DNA of 64,000 nucleotides from Salinibius halmophilus (GCF_003577475.1 NZ_QPEP01000006.1:62001-126000); one strand, 5' to 3'; shown: positions 1-9,125, numbered from the stretch's first letter. Program-made: numbers and translations. Notes: generated by a model from the letters alone, not told the origin.

Positions 1-1278
1 CATATTTACCGTATGACGGCCTCGGCTGGCATTGGTTTGCTTGCCATGTTTTCAGCTGAGCTGGCCGATTTGTTCTTTATTAGTTGGCTTGGCAACCAAA
101 CGCTTACTGCTGCGGTTGGGTTTGCTGCAACGCTGATCTTTTTCACCCATAGTGTCAATATTGGGTTAATGATTGCCACCGGTGCCGTGGTAAGCCGTGC
201 CCTTGGCGAGCAAGCGACTAACAAAGCGAAGCGTTTGGTTAGCCACAGCTTGCTATTTAATGCCATGGTTAGCTTTGTCATTACCGCCGTCATTTGGTTT
301 GCTCGCACGCCGCTTTTGCAGCTAATTGGTGCTGAGGGAGAAGCGCTGCAGGCTGCTTCTAGTTATTTGGCGATTGTATTGCCTGCTTTTCCTTTAGCCG
401 CGGTAGGCATGGCCGCCGGTGGCATTATGCGTGCTAATGGAGATGCCAAAGGTGCTTTGTGGCTATCGCTTACCGGCGCTTTGGTAAATGTATTGCTCGA
501 TCCACTCTTGATTTGGTGGTTATCCATTGAAGGGGCGGCCATTGCTAGTGTCGCGAGCCGCTTGGCAATGTTTGGTTATGGCGTTTATCGCGTAGCCGTG
601 CATTACCGCTTGTTTGGTGCATTGCAAAAGCAATTGTTTGTGGGTGACGTGCGTCTATTCAGTGGTATCGGCTTGCCAGCCGTGTTAACCAACCTAGCAA
701 CGCCTATTGGGGGTGCCGTGGTGATGGCCGCTATGGCTCAGTATGGCGAGGCGGCGGTTGCTGGCGCAGCCATCGTTGGTAGGCTGCAAATGCTTGCTTT
801 TGTGGGTTTGTATGCCCTCTCGGGCGTAGTGGGCACCATAGCTGGGCGCAACTGGGGGGCGCAAGCTTTTGATAGAGTTGAGCGCACTATGAGTGAGTCG
901 CTGCGCTTTATTGTGCTTTATTGCCTACTGGCTTGTGCGCTGTTAGCAGCATTAACGCCGATCGTCATCCACGGCTTTAACGCCAGCGGCGAGGCCGTTG
1001 TGCTCATTCAACTGTTCACCTTTGGCCTGTCGCTACACTATGTTTTTCAGGGCATGTCGTTTGTTAGTAACGCCATGTTTAATAATCTAGGCAAACCACG
1101 CTGGGCGACCTATTTTAACGTCGCCAAGGCTACCGTTTTTACCGCGCCATTCGCGTGGCTTGGTGCCTGGGTTTTAGACGCACCAGGTGTGCTAGTAGGG
1201 CAGGCGGTTGGTGCAGTATTGGTAGGGCTTTGGGGCTGGTTGGCATGCAAGCGTTACATTGCCAAATTAGCTAGCTGA
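1..1278 (+). CDS. MATE family efflux transporter, 5' end outside the window
   Basis: Inner-membrane multidrug/toxin extrusion transporter, expected to export organic cations or drugs in exchange for Na+ or H+. The protein is almost entirely hydrophobic helices, and two homologous halves can be seen, with the second starting near the GIGLPAVLTNLATP stretch. The frame is open back to base 1 (His-Ile-Tyr-Arg precede the first Met). MATE proteins normally have a short N-terminal segment before the first helix, so the true start probably lies upstream and the ATG at 13 is internal. Length from base 13 is 421 residues against about 450 for the family. The substrate cannot be told from sequence. The family call is firm. 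Confidence 0.9.
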   Translation, partial: HIYRMTASAGIGLLAMFSAELADLFFISWLGNQTLTAAVGFAATLIFFTHSVNIGLMIATGAVVSRALGEQATNKAKRLVSHSLLFNAMVSFVITAVIWFARTPLLQLIGAEGEALQAASSYLAIVLPAFPLAAVGMAAGGIMRANGDAKGALWLSLTGALVNVLLDPLLIWWLSIEGAAIASVASRLAMFGYGVYRVAVHYRLFGALQKQLFVGDVRLFSGIGLPAVLTNLATPIGGAVVMAAMAQYGEAAVAGAAIVGRLQMLAFVGLYALSGVVGTIAGRNWGAQAFDRVERTMSESLRFIVLYCLLACALLAALTPIVIHGFNASGEAVVLIQLFTFGLSLHYVFQGMSFVSNAMFNNLGKPRWATYFNVAKATVFTAPFAWLGAWVLDAPGVLVGQAVGAVLVGLWGWLACKRYIAKLAS

Positions 1279-1348
1279 ATAGTCATTCAGACATGATTTT
1301 AACGGCGTGATACAGTTTAAGCGTTCAACAAGTGATTAAGGAATGATA

Positions 1349-1675
1349 ATGGACGCCAAAACTCGAACTGAACTGGTTTATTTGTATCTAGCCGCAATCT
1401 TCTTCCCGCTGTTTGCATCGGTAGCGGTCTTACTCACGTATCAATCTGGCGAGCAGCGCAATCCAATTATGTTGCGCCACGCAACCGTACTGATTTGGTT
1501 CGCTGGTATTCTTGTTGTCCCCTACGCCATCGCCGAAATATTATTAACCGGTAGGCTTGCCTTGATCATTCAACTTGTTGTGTTAGCCGTGCATGTTGGT
1601 TTGTTAGCGAAGGGCGCTTGGGCAATTAAAAACAGCCAACCAGTGCCAAAGGCGTTTGCTTGGTACACCAAATAA
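1349..1675 (+). CDS. Small inner-membrane protein of unknown function
   Basis: About 108 residues with three or four predicted membrane helices, resembling small DUF4870-like membrane proteins, though I cannot assign a family firmly. An in-frame ATG at 1343 directly abuts the AAGGA at 1338-1342. The ATG at 1349 sits six bases from it and is the better start. It lies just upstream of two PH-domain membrane proteins on the same strand and may be co-transcribed with them (41 bases to the next start). No catalytic motif is visible. Confidence 0.7.
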   Translation: MDAKTRTELVYLYLAAIFFPLFASVAVLLTYQSGEQRNPIMLRHATVLIWFAGILVVPYAIAEILLTGRLALIIQLVVLAVHVGLLAKGAWAIKNSQPVPKAFAWYTK

Positions 1676-1716
1676 CGCACTGCCAATATTATGTTGCACA
1701 GCCATTAGGGACAGCC

Positions 1717-2259
1717 ATGAGTTTTTCTAATAAAGCCATAGAGGCGCTGCCACAAGCGCAATCCATACCGCTTACACCTATTAGCCCCTTGCATGCTTGG
1801 TTTTGTTTAGTCATGCACACACTAGTGTTCGCCGTGTTGGCAGCGGTGTCGGCATTTTTTTTATGGCAGCCCTGGTTTGACTTGGTTTTCTTGCGGGATG
1901 TCGCGCCTTATACCCTAGGTGCCACGCTCGTTTTATTTGTACTCTTTGCTGGCTATCGCTTTGTTGCCAATCGCAAACTCGCTTATGGCGTGCGTGAGCA
2001 CGATATTACCCTGCGAGCCGGTTGGTACTGGCGCAGCATTACTACCCAACCTCTGCTGCGCGTTCAGCACATCGAAGTAGAGCGCGGGCCGCTGGAGCGC
2101 CGCGCCGGTTTGGCAACCTTGGCATTGTTCAGTGCCGGTGGCGAACTGCATACGCTTAGCATTCCAGGGCTAACCCTTGCTCGGGCGGAAGCACTTCGCC
2201 AATTTGTGCTGGCGTATAAAGCTGAGCAACATGTCGATCAGGGCGCTAGCGATGTTTGA
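1717..2259 (+). CDS. PH domain (bPH2, YdbS-like) membrane protein
   Basis: Membrane protein of about 180 residues. Two N-terminal helices (roughly residues 25-80) are followed by a cytoplasmic bacterial PH-like domain (bPH2, formerly DUF304), with the typical R-V-Q-H-I-E-V core, an R-R-A-G-L-A turn and a final strand before a short helix. The frame is open from 1660, but the ATG at 1717 has an AGGGA ribosome site eight bases upstream and gives the normal N-terminus. It overlaps the next gene, which is the larger three-copy PH-domain partner. This matches the ydbS-ydbT arrangement known in many bacteria, where the pair is linked to envelope or stress functions. The exact role is not established here. 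Confidence 0.85.
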   Translation: MSFSNKAIEALPQAQSIPLTPISPLHAWFCLVMHTLVFAVLAAVSAFFLWQPWFDLVFLRDVAPYTLGATLVLFVLFAGYRFVANRKLAYGVREHDITLRAGWYWRSITTQPLLRVQHIEVERGPLERRAGLATLALFSAGGELHTLSIPGLTLARAEALRQFVLAYKAEQHVDQGASDV

Positions 2260-3739
2260 GACTGGCTGGCAAAAACTCTCGCCGATAGCGGTGTTATTCT
2301 ATGTCGCCCGTACCTGGTACCACGTGCTAGGCAACGTATTTTCTTGGTTAATCCCACTCATTGTGTTTCGCCAGTACATTCTTGAGCACCTCTTGATCAC
2401 CTCAGGTGTTGTGATTGGCCTGCTTGCGCTGTCTATCTTATGGGCCTGGGTAAGCTATCGAATGGTGAGCTATCAGCTAGACAATAATGGGGTTGATTTA
2501 CGCACCGGTGTATTCAATAAACAATTGCTCCAACTGCCGTTTGATCGCGTGCAAAACGTTCGAATAGAGCACCCTTGGTATTTTCGCCTCACTGGGCACT
2601 GCCAGTTGATTCTTGAAAGTGCTGGCAGCTCCGACCAAGAAATCATGCTGGTGGCGCTAAAACCCGAGTTTGCTGAGCGCATAAAAGCTGAGGTGCTAGC
2701 GGTTCGCACCACCGTGCCAAGCGCACACAATCCGCCGCAACATGACCAGCAACACCTTCACCAGCAACACCAAGACGCCACGCTACTGAATCAGCGTAGT
2801 GTGGGCGACTTGGTCATGTATGGCATAGGTTCAAACCGTGGCTGGCTGATTATAGGTGGCTTGTTTCCATTTTATGGCTACATTGAAGACCGTATTGAGC
2901 CTTTGTTATATCAGCTAGGCATCTTCAATGACGGCTCGCTGCCCATTTGGCAGTGGCTCGTCACATTGTTGGCATTATTTGCCATGCTAATGTTCGTGCT
3001 CACCTTATTCTCTATTGTGATTGCGGTGATTAGCTATTACGACTTTAAACTATACCGAGATGGCGATAGATACTTAGCCCGAATGGGCTTATTGAGCCGC
3101 AAAGAAGTGGCAATGCCCATCAGCCGTATTCAGGAAGTGTCGGTGCAGCAAGACTGGTTAGATATGCTATTGCGCCGCCGCCAATTACGCTACTCGCAAG
3201 TTGGCGGTATGTTTGAGTCGAAGAACATTTTAGTGCCTGCTGTGACCAGTAGCGAAAGCCAAGCGCTATTAGATGACGTGTACGCCCAGCGCGACCGCAA
3301 CATTAAAATGACTCAAGCCAGTAAATGGCTATTGGCCGTTTACGCCACCTGGTATTGGCTGCCACTGGTTGCATTGACTACGACAGTGGTTGTTTTGCTA
3401 GCAGGCTGGAGTGCAGGCGTTTGGATGTTAGTTCCTGCGGTGTTGTTAGCTGGCTTGTATTACCTGCGCTGGCGCCGTTGGGGCTATGCGATGGATGGCG
3501 AATTTATTTACCTGCAAAGTGGCTGGCTAGGGAAGAAAACTACCCTGATTCCGCTTGCGAAACTGCAGCAGCCTTCGCTATTGCAAACACCACTGATGCG
3601 CCGACGCGGCTTAATGAGCATCGACTGGGTCACAGCAGGCGGCGTCCATCGCTTGCCGTTTATCAACGAAGCTCAAGCACGGGCTATGTATGACTTTGCG
3701 CTATTTGAAATTGAAGCCAAATCGCCAAATTGGATGTAG
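2231..3739 (+). CDS. Triple PH-domain (bPH2, YdbT-like) membrane protein
   Basis: About 500 residues. Pairs of membrane helices alternate with three bPH2 (DUF304) domains, recognisable by the repeated pattern of a G-V/L turn, an L-P-x-x-R/K-V/I-Q core and a following L-x-R-R/L-T-G segment (near codons at 2490, 3060 and 3490). This is the architecture of YdbT, partner of the single-domain protein encoded immediately upstream. The start is uncertain. ATG 2231 lies inside the previous gene. ATG 2252 overlaps it by only eight bases and follows AGGG at 2242-2245, so it is an equally good candidate. The overlap points to translational coupling. No enzymatic motif is seen. Confidence 0.85.
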   Translation: MSIRALAMFETGWQKLSPIAVLFYVARTWYHVLGNVFSWLIPLIVFRQYILEHLLITSGVVIGLLALSILWAWVSYRMVSYQLDNNGVDLRTGVFNKQLLQLPFDRVQNVRIEHPWYFRLTGHCQLILESAGSSDQEIMLVALKPEFAERIKAEVLAVRTTVPSAHNPPQHDQQHLHQQHQDATLLNQRSVGDLVMYGIGSNRGWLIIGGLFPFYGYIEDRIEPLLYQLGIFNDGSLPIWQWLVTLLALFAMLMFVLTLFSIVIAVISYYDFKLYRDGDRYLARMGLLSRKEVAMPISRIQEVSVQQDWLDMLLRRRQLRYSQVGGMFESKNILVPAVTSSESQALLDDVYAQRDRNIKMTQASKWLLAVYATWYWLPLVALTTTVVVLLAGWSAGVWMLVPAVLLAGLYYLRWRRWGYAMDGEFIYLQSGWLGKKTTLIPLAKLQQPSLLQTPLMRRRGLMSIDWVTAGGVHRLPFINEAQARAMYDFALFEIEAKSPNWM

Positions 3740-3772
3740 AAAGTAAAAAATGACAAATAATTAATTAATATA

Positions 3773-3792
3773 AATAAAATATATATTTTATT
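3773..3792. repeat. 20-bp perfect AT palindrome between convergent genes
   Basis: A perfect palindrome made only of A and T (arms AATAAAATAT and its complement) in the 73-bp AT-rich gap between the convergent PH-domain and AlkD-like genes. It may act as a weak bidirectional transcription end. It lacks the GC stem of a classical intrinsic terminator. Confidence 0.5.
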
Positions 3793-3812
3793 GAGTTATT
3801 TTCAATAAAAAA

Positions 3813-4436
3813 TTATAGGTATTTTTTGCCTTCTCTAACACTTAGTGGCGATAATTCACAGCTATGCAATATCTCTTTTGCGGCAGTAGGATTGGTCTTG
3901 CTTAACTCGCGAATGGCCCAGCCGATGGCTTTTTGAATAAAGAACTCGTCACTGCTTTGGTTTTCGGCAATTAAGCTGTGCAGCAAGGCAACATCTGTGT
4001 GCTGCTTATATTTTAATTGAAACAACAAGCACACACGGCGCAGCCAAAAATCCTCACTCGTGCGCCACTTTGCAATCCACTCTCTGGCATCATGCTGCTG
4101 CGCTAGCTTACCTACCGTTCGAACGGCGAGTGGGTCGATGGTATCCCACCAGCTTTTGTGTAAAACCAAACGCTCGACCTCGGCAAACATGGTTTCCGGT
4201 AGCTGCTTCTGGCGATCAAGTAGGTCGATCACGGCATACTGCATTTCACGCTTATCTTGTTGCCACAACTGCCAGTAGTCGCATGGTGCACCAAACTGCT
4301 TGCAATACTGCTTTACCAATGCCTTTCGCTGCGGGGTTTTAATGCCAAAAAAGTCGTATTGGTCGCGCAGATACTTGCGCATCCAATGAGCGTTTTCAGC
4401 GTTACTATGCTGGGCTAAAAAGTCATAAAGGGTCAT
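3813..4436 (-). CDS. AlkD-like DNA alkylation repair protein
   Basis: 207-residue all-helical protein of the DNA alkylation repair (AlkD, HEAT-like repeat) family. Such enzymes remove positively charged alkylated bases such as 3-methyladenine and 7-methylguanine by N-glycosylase activity without base flipping. Family landmarks are the K-S-W-W-D-T-I-D stretch in the middle, then W-L-R-R-V-C-L-L-F-Q and F-F-I-Q-K-A-I-G-W-A-I-R-E towards the end. The start ATG is preceded by AGG seven bases away. The gene stands alone, convergent with the PH-domain genes and divergent from the ABC exporter gene. Confidence 0.9.
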   Translation of the reverse strand: MTLYDFLAQHSNAENAHWMRKYLRDQYDFFGIKTPQRKALVKQYCKQFGAPCDYWQLWQQDKREMQYAVIDLLDRQKQLPETMFAEVERLVLHKSWWDTIDPLAVRTVGKLAQQHDAREWIAKWRTSEDFWLRRVCLLFQLKYKQHTDVALLHSLIAENQSSDEFFIQKAIGWAIRELSKTNPTAAKEILHSCELSPLSVREGKKYL

Positions 4437-4547
4437 TTATCAACCTAGGGTTACAGGTAATGCGCTGCCGATTATCGCACTGGCGTTGTATTTTTATTCA
4501 GTAGTTATAGACTGCCAAGCCCTTCATCGCAACAGGAATAGGCCGCT

Positions 4548-6152
4548 ATGGAACTTATCTACACCCTCTTTCGAACCAATAAAAAGATCGTGCTGGTCGG
4601 CCTCATTTTTGTTTTCGCTAGTGCTTTTGCCAACATTGGTGCAATCAATTTTATTAACCAAACCGTGGTGACCGAAGGCCAGTTTTTTGCTGACCACACG
4701 TTGATGTTTTTCAGTATTTTGCTGTCGGCATTTGTGCTGGCGGTGGTGGCACAGTGGCTGATGACCACCTTGAGCTACCGAGTGGTGTATCAGCTACGTG
4801 GGCGCATGCTGGGGCAAATTTTGGGCTCTGAATACGAGCATATTCAATCGCTTGGGCGCAATAAAATTTATGCCAGCATCACCAAAGACATTCGCAGCAT
4901 TCAAGATGGGTTTGTCATGCTGCCATTCTTCTTATATGGCGTAACATTAGTTGTGGCAGGCTTTGCTTATATGTTTTGGCTGAACTTACAGTTAGCCGCG
5001 ATCACATTAGGCGCACTGGGTGCCATTTCGATTGTTGGTAAGGTGCTGACTGGCCGTTTTCAGGCATTGCTGCGCAAAGAGCGCGAGCTCGAAGATGACC
5101 TCTTTGGTGGTTATGAAAAAGTGCTAGATGGCCATAAAGAACTGCTACTGAACGAGTCGCGTGGCCAGCGCCTAGTGAAAGCCGTGATGCATGGCCCGGC
5201 GCGCCTTTCGCGAGACTATCGCACCAAAGCCGACCGCTACATCATTGTAAATATTCATATGATGACCACGGTGATTTTGGCTCTAATCGGTTTAAGTTTC
5301 TGGTCGGTATTTTATTGGGACCTTGGCACACTAGGCGAAGGCACGGCGTTTGCGCTCACCCTACTGTTCGTGCGCCAACCTTTGAACATGGCGATGAACC
5401 AGCTGCCCGGCATTTTAGTTGGCCGAGTAGCCCTGCTAAAAATGCAAAAGCTGCAGCTACCTGAACCCCGCACTGAAGCGCATGATGCCCCCCTTAAACA
5501 AGATTGGCAGCGCATTCGGGTAGCAGACGTAGAGTATGACTACCCAGGTAATAGTCAGTTCCACTTCGGCCCGGTATCGACCGAGATCAACCGTGGAGAG
5601 CTAGTGTTTTTAGTTGGTCACAATGGCGCCGGTAAAACCACCTTTGTGCGCTTGTTAACCGGATTAACTCAGCCGGCGCGTGGTCAAATCAGCATAGATA
5701 ATACGGCGATTACTGATGACAACCGCCGCGGATACAGGGCGATGATTTCGGCCGTGCTGACCGATTTTCACTTGTTTGAGCAAGCAGCATTAAAACCTAA
5801 TGATCAGCAAGATGAAGCCGCACGCGCTTGGCTGAAACGATTGCAGTTAGACCATATTGTTAGCGTGCACAATGGCCAGTTCTCTGTTGTTGACTTATCC
5901 ACCGGCCAGCGCAAACGCCTTGCCATGGTGACCGCTTGCCTAGAAAACCGCGATATCTTGGTGCTAGATGAATGGGCCGCCGACCAAGATCCATACTTCC
6001 GCAAAATGTTCTACGAAGAGCTGTTACCCGAGCTCAAGGCCGCTGGCCTCAGCCTCATTGTGGTTAGCCACGACGACCGCTACTTCCATGTAGCCGACCG
6101 CGTGCTAGAGCTAAGCAAAGGTGGCTTGGTGGATATGCAAGCCGCTGGGTAG
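4548..6152 (+). CDS. Cyclic-peptide-type ABC exporter (YojI/SyrD/PvdE family), fused permease and ATPase
   Basis: 534 residues: six membrane helices (about 15-290) followed by an ATPase domain (about 320-534), the half-transporter layout of the cyclic peptide/siderophore exporter family that includes E. coli YojI and Pseudomonas PvdE. Walker A (GHNGAGKT) lies near residue 357. The signature is D-L-S-T-G-Q-R-K-R near 449, a form typical of this family, and Walker B is L-V-L-D-E-W near 470, followed by the switch His in VVSHDD. The protein would work as an inner-membrane homodimer. No nonribosomal peptide synthetase, microcin or siderophore gene is adjacent, so the substrate is unknown. The start has an AGGAATAGG ribosome site. 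Confidence 0.92.
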   Translation: MELIYTLFRTNKKIVLVGLIFVFASAFANIGAINFINQTVVTEGQFFADHTLMFFSILLSAFVLAVVAQWLMTTLSYRVVYQLRGRMLGQILGSEYEHIQSLGRNKIYASITKDIRSIQDGFVMLPFFLYGVTLVVAGFAYMFWLNLQLAAITLGALGAISIVGKVLTGRFQALLRKERELEDDLFGGYEKVLDGHKELLLNESRGQRLVKAVMHGPARLSRDYRTKADRYIIVNIHMMTTVILALIGLSFWSVFYWDLGTLGEGTAFALTLLFVRQPLNMAMNQLPGILVGRVALLKMQKLQLPEPRTEAHDAPLKQDWQRIRVADVEYDYPGNSQFHFGPVSTEINRGELVFLVGHNGAGKTTFVRLLTGLTQPARGQISIDNTAITDDNRRGYRAMISAVLTDFHLFEQAALKPNDQQDEAARAWLKRLQLDHIVSVHNGQFSVVDLSTGQRKRLAMVTACLENRDILVLDEWAADQDPYFRKMFYEELLPELKAAGLSLIVVSHDDRYFHVADRVLELSKGGLVDMQAAG

Positions 6153-6296
6153 AGAGTTCACCGCTTGGGTAAGGTGGCGCAAATAATTGAACACCTACCG
6201 GTTACAGGGCTGAACAAATAATAACCAATTGCATATAAAACTCTTTAGCTAGCCGCCGAAAGCCTCAACACTACAGAAACCGTTGAGGACGCGGCC

Positions 6297-8576
6297 ATGA
6301 AGATTGTAAGCACGGACCTACAAGCTCGCAGTGCCCGCAGTTATGAATTCGCAGAGCAGAGCAATCAACAACTTAAAATAAGCGCCGAGCAGCGTATGGC
6401 AAAAGCCGACGACACGCTGCAGGATGATGTCAGCATTACTGCTGCGGGCAGTCGACTGTCGAGCCAGCAGTCGGTGTTGAACAGCCAGAGTGTGGTCACC
6501 AAGCTAGACGACCCTGCCAGTATGCAAGTTCACCAGCACCAAGAGATTATCCAATCCATGGTGGCAGAAACCTTTGCTACATCGGTGGATATCAAAAGTG
6601 TGCAAGGTGCATTTGGTGATGACCTAACCGCGGAAGAGCTGGCGGAAAGTGCCAAAGTAACCTTTAGCATTGATATGGTAGAAGAGCGCACTCTGGTTGA
6701 ATCTGAGCAGCTTGCGATTGAAACGCTTGGCACAGTTACCACAGAAGACGGCCGCGAAATCAATTTTATGATGAGCCTAGAACTTCAGCGCCACTACGCT
6801 GAAACCTCTACCGATACCGTTAAAGGGACAACCGAGTGGATCGACCCCTTGGTGCTTAACTTTGCTGGTGGCGTACCCGCCCTAAAAGATACAACGTTTG
6901 AATTCGATCTAAATGCCGATGGTGAGACGGAGAATATTAACCAGCTAGCCAGTGGTACGGGTTTTTTGGTGTTCGACAAAAATGCCGATGGTGAACTCAA
7001 CAATGGCAGTGAGTTGTTTGGCGCGTTAAGTGGCAACGGCTATGCCGAGCTTGCCGAACTGGATGACGATGGTAATGGCTGGATTGATGAAGGCGATACT
7101 GCCTATGCTCAACTATCGTTGTGGACACAAAACGATGATGGCAGCGGTCAGCTGCAAAGCCTTGAAGAAATGGGGATTGGGGCATTGTCGATTGACGCCA
7201 TCATGGGCAACTTCACCATGACCGACCACAATAACCAAGCCAAAGCAGAGGTCACTGCCACGGGTGTTGCATTAACCGAAGACGGCAAAGTGCTCGCTAT
7301 GCAGCAAATGAACTTTGCTAGCCAAGGTGAAGTCGACGACATTGACGATGTAGATGATGTAGATGATGTAGATGATGTAGATGATGTAGATGATGTAGAT
7401 GATGTAGATGATGTAGATGATGTAGATGATGTAGATGATGTAGATGATGTAGATGATGTAGATGATGTAGATGATGTAGATGATGTAGATGATGTAGATG
7501 ATGTAGATGATGTAGATGATGTAGATGATGTAGATGATGTAGATGATGTAGATGATGTAGATGATGTAGATGATGTAGATGATGTAGATGATGTAGATGA
7601 TGTAGATGATGTAGATGATGTAGATGATGTAGATGATGTAGATGATGTAGATGATGTAGATGATGTAGATGATGTAGATGATGTAGATGATGTAGATGAT
7701 GTAGATGATGTAGATGATGTAGATGATGTAGATGATGTAGATGATGTAGATGATGTAGATGATGTAGATGATGTAGATGATGTAGATGATGTAGATGATG
7801 TAGATGATGTAGATGATGTAGATGATGTAGATGATGTAGATGATGTAGATGATGTAGATGATGTAGATGATGTAGATGATGTAGATGATGTAGATGATGT
7901 AGATGATGTAGATGATGTAGATGATGTAGATGATGTAGATGATGTAGATGATGTAGATGATGTAGATGATGTAGATGATGTAGATGATGTAGATGATGTA
8001 GATGATGTAGATGATGTAGATGATGTAGATGATGTAGATAACAGTGGCGATGGCGGGAGCGAAGTGGCAGAAGGCGTTAATAATGCACAAGCCAACGGCA
8101 TTCCTACCAATGGCACCACCAACTTTGCCAACGACGAAGGGCTAGACCAGCTCCTTCAAGATATTCTCTTTATGCAAGGCAATGGTGAACTGGCTGTGCA
8201 GTCGGTAAACCCTAATGTGTTCGATGAAGGCGCCAACCAATCACTGGTCGCCGTTAGTGATGCTGGCGAGTTGAACCAAAACGTTGCCTTCCAGTTTGGT
8301 GGAAACAGCTACGCCTCCACCACTAATGTGAAATGGGAAACTGTTGCGGTTCAGTATAGCGCTAATAACACCACGCCACCGCCCGAGCCAGCCCCCGACA
8401 ACGCGGCTAGCCCGTCACAAAATAATAGTGCACCAGATCAGTCGGGTGCTTACAGTGAACCAGACTGGATGGCACAACTAGAAAGCCAAGACCCGGCCGG
8501 GGAGATGCGCGTGCTAATAGAGCAGCTGAAAGCCATGCGCGAAAGCCAGCAAGCCCTAACGGCGAAGTTTGTTTAG
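6297..8576 (+). CDS. EF-hand protein interrupted by a giant Asp-Val-Asp repeat tract
   Basis: 759 residues with no signal peptide or membrane segment. Residues 1-180 are polar and of no recognised fold. Residues about 180-310 form a calcium-binding region seen in many marine and Pseudomonas-like proteins, with three EF-hand-like loops at D204 (DLNADGE), D227 (DKNADGE) and D256 (DDDGNGW). Residues 351-581 are 77 uninterrupted Asp-Val-Asp triplets. Residues 582-759 are low-complexity, with a proline-rich stretch and a final helix. The start has GAGG eight bases upstream. The repeat unit is nine bases, so copy-number change keeps the frame. The tract would carry about 150 acidic side chains and could bind many divalent cations; that is inference. 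The function is unknown. Confidence 0.85.
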   Translation: MKIVSTDLQARSARSYEFAEQSNQQLKISAEQRMAKADDTLQDDVSITAAGSRLSSQQSVLNSQSVVTKLDDPASMQVHQHQEIIQSMVAETFATSVDIKSVQGAFGDDLTAEELAESAKVTFSIDMVEERTLVESEQLAIETLGTVTTEDGREINFMMSLELQRHYAETSTDTVKGTTEWIDPLVLNFAGGVPALKDTTFEFDLNADGETENINQLASGTGFLVFDKNADGELNNGSELFGALSGNGYAELAELDDDGNGWIDEGDTAYAQLSLWTQNDDGSGQLQSLEEMGIGALSIDAIMGNFTMTDHNNQAKAEVTATGVALTEDGKVLAMQQMNFASQGEVDDIDDVDDVDDVDDVDDVDDVDDVDDVDDVDDVDDVDDVDDVDDVDDVDDVDDVDDVDDVDDVDDVDDVDDVDDVDDVDDVDDVDDVDDVDDVDDVDDVDDVDDVDDVDDVDDVDDVDDVDDVDDVDDVDDVDDVDDVDDVDDVDDVDDVDDVDDVDDVDDVDDVDDVDDVDDVDDVDDVDDVDDVDDVDDVDDVDDVDDVDDVDDVDDVDDVDDVDDVDDVDDVDDVDDVDDVDNSGDGGSEVAEGVNNAQANGIPTNGTTNFANDEGLDQLLQDILFMQGNGELAVQSVNPNVFDEGANQSLVAVSDAGELNQNVAFQFGGNSYASTTNVKWETVAVQYSANNTTPPPEPAPDNAASPSQNNSAPDQSGAYSEPDWMAQLESQDPAGEMRVLIEQLKAMRESQQALTAKFV
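7347..8039 (+). repeat. 9-bp minisatellite, 77 perfect tandem copies, in frame
   Basis: 693 bases consisting of the unit GATGTAGAT repeated 77 times without a visible mismatch, read as Asp-Val-Asp in the host gene. It is flanked by GTC GAC GAC ATT GAC on the left and AAC AGT on the right. The left flank encodes the same kind of peptide (V-D-D-I-D) with other codons, so it looks like a diverged edge of the array. Identical codons throughout point to recent slippage or recombination expansion. Confidence 0.97.
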
Positions 8577-8581
8577 TGAAA

Positions 8582-9103
8582 CTAGCCTACAAAATCCAAG
8601 GTTAGCACTAAACGAAACTCATCATTTGCCACAGCAGGAGAGCGGTGAATAACACCGTTCTCTTCGTTGCCCTCCCAAGCGGTGCCCTTCAATAGTGCAA
8701 CATCACCCGAGTGAATTTGTTTCACTGGCTGGTGCATAAACTCAGTACCCGGCCCGCCATAGGTGGTAATTAGGCGCACGGGCACTCGGTCGCAATGGAA
8801 CTTGGGGCACATAGCACGCTCAAGCGGTTGCAGCCTTACACCTATATTTTCTAACTCAAACAAGCTGCTATACATATCGGCCAAGAGCCAAATGTCTTCG
8901 CTAAGTTTGGCTTTATCTTCATGGTCTGGCAGATGTTGGTGCAGCACGCCGGGTACATCATCAACCTTGGCGGTAAAGCGCAAAGGTGCAATGGTTCGCA
9001 GCCAATGCGTATTGTGTGCAAGCGGGTCTTGGCGTTGCCATACCGCCAAATTGCAGTGATCTTGATAGATATTAGTCAAGACTGTGCAATCAGATGAAAT
9101 CAT
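8582..9103 (-). CDS. DUF1826 protein, probable zinc-starvation gene
   Basis: 173-residue soluble protein of the DUF1826 family. The most typical stretch is near the C-terminus: L-I-T-T-Y-G-G-P-G-T-E, then G-D-V-A-L-L-K-G, then H-R-S-P. The biochemical role is unknown. In other proteobacteria the family occurs beside COG0523 zinc-metallochaperone genes and in predicted Zur regulons. A Zur-like operator lies 22 bases upstream of this start codon. There is no COG0523 or zinc uptake gene next to it in this window. The start ATG has AGAGG seven bases upstream. Confidence 0.85.
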   Translation of the reverse strand: MISSDCTVLTNIYQDHCNLAVWQRQDPLAHNTHWLRTIAPLRFTAKVDDVPGVLHQHLPDHEDKAKLSEDIWLLADMYSSLFELENIGVRLQPLERAMCPKFHCDRVPVRLITTYGGPGTEFMHQPVKQIHSGDVALLKGTAWEGNEENGVIHRSPAVANDEFRLVLTLDFVG

Positions 9104-9125
9104 GATGCGCCTCTATGCTACCTAA

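Noticed and set aside
13-1278. ATG at 13 as the true start of the MATE gene
   Set aside because: The frame is open to the window edge and the protein would lack the usual residues before the first helix.
7347-8039. CRISPR array
   Set aside because: The units are contiguous 9-mers with no spacers and are read in frame inside a protein gene.
7148-8131. Minus-strand open frames of 327 and 272 codons across the 9-bp array
   Set aside because: They are Ser-Thr and Ile-Tyr homopolymer-like products of the repeat itself, with no ribosome site or family sequence outside it.
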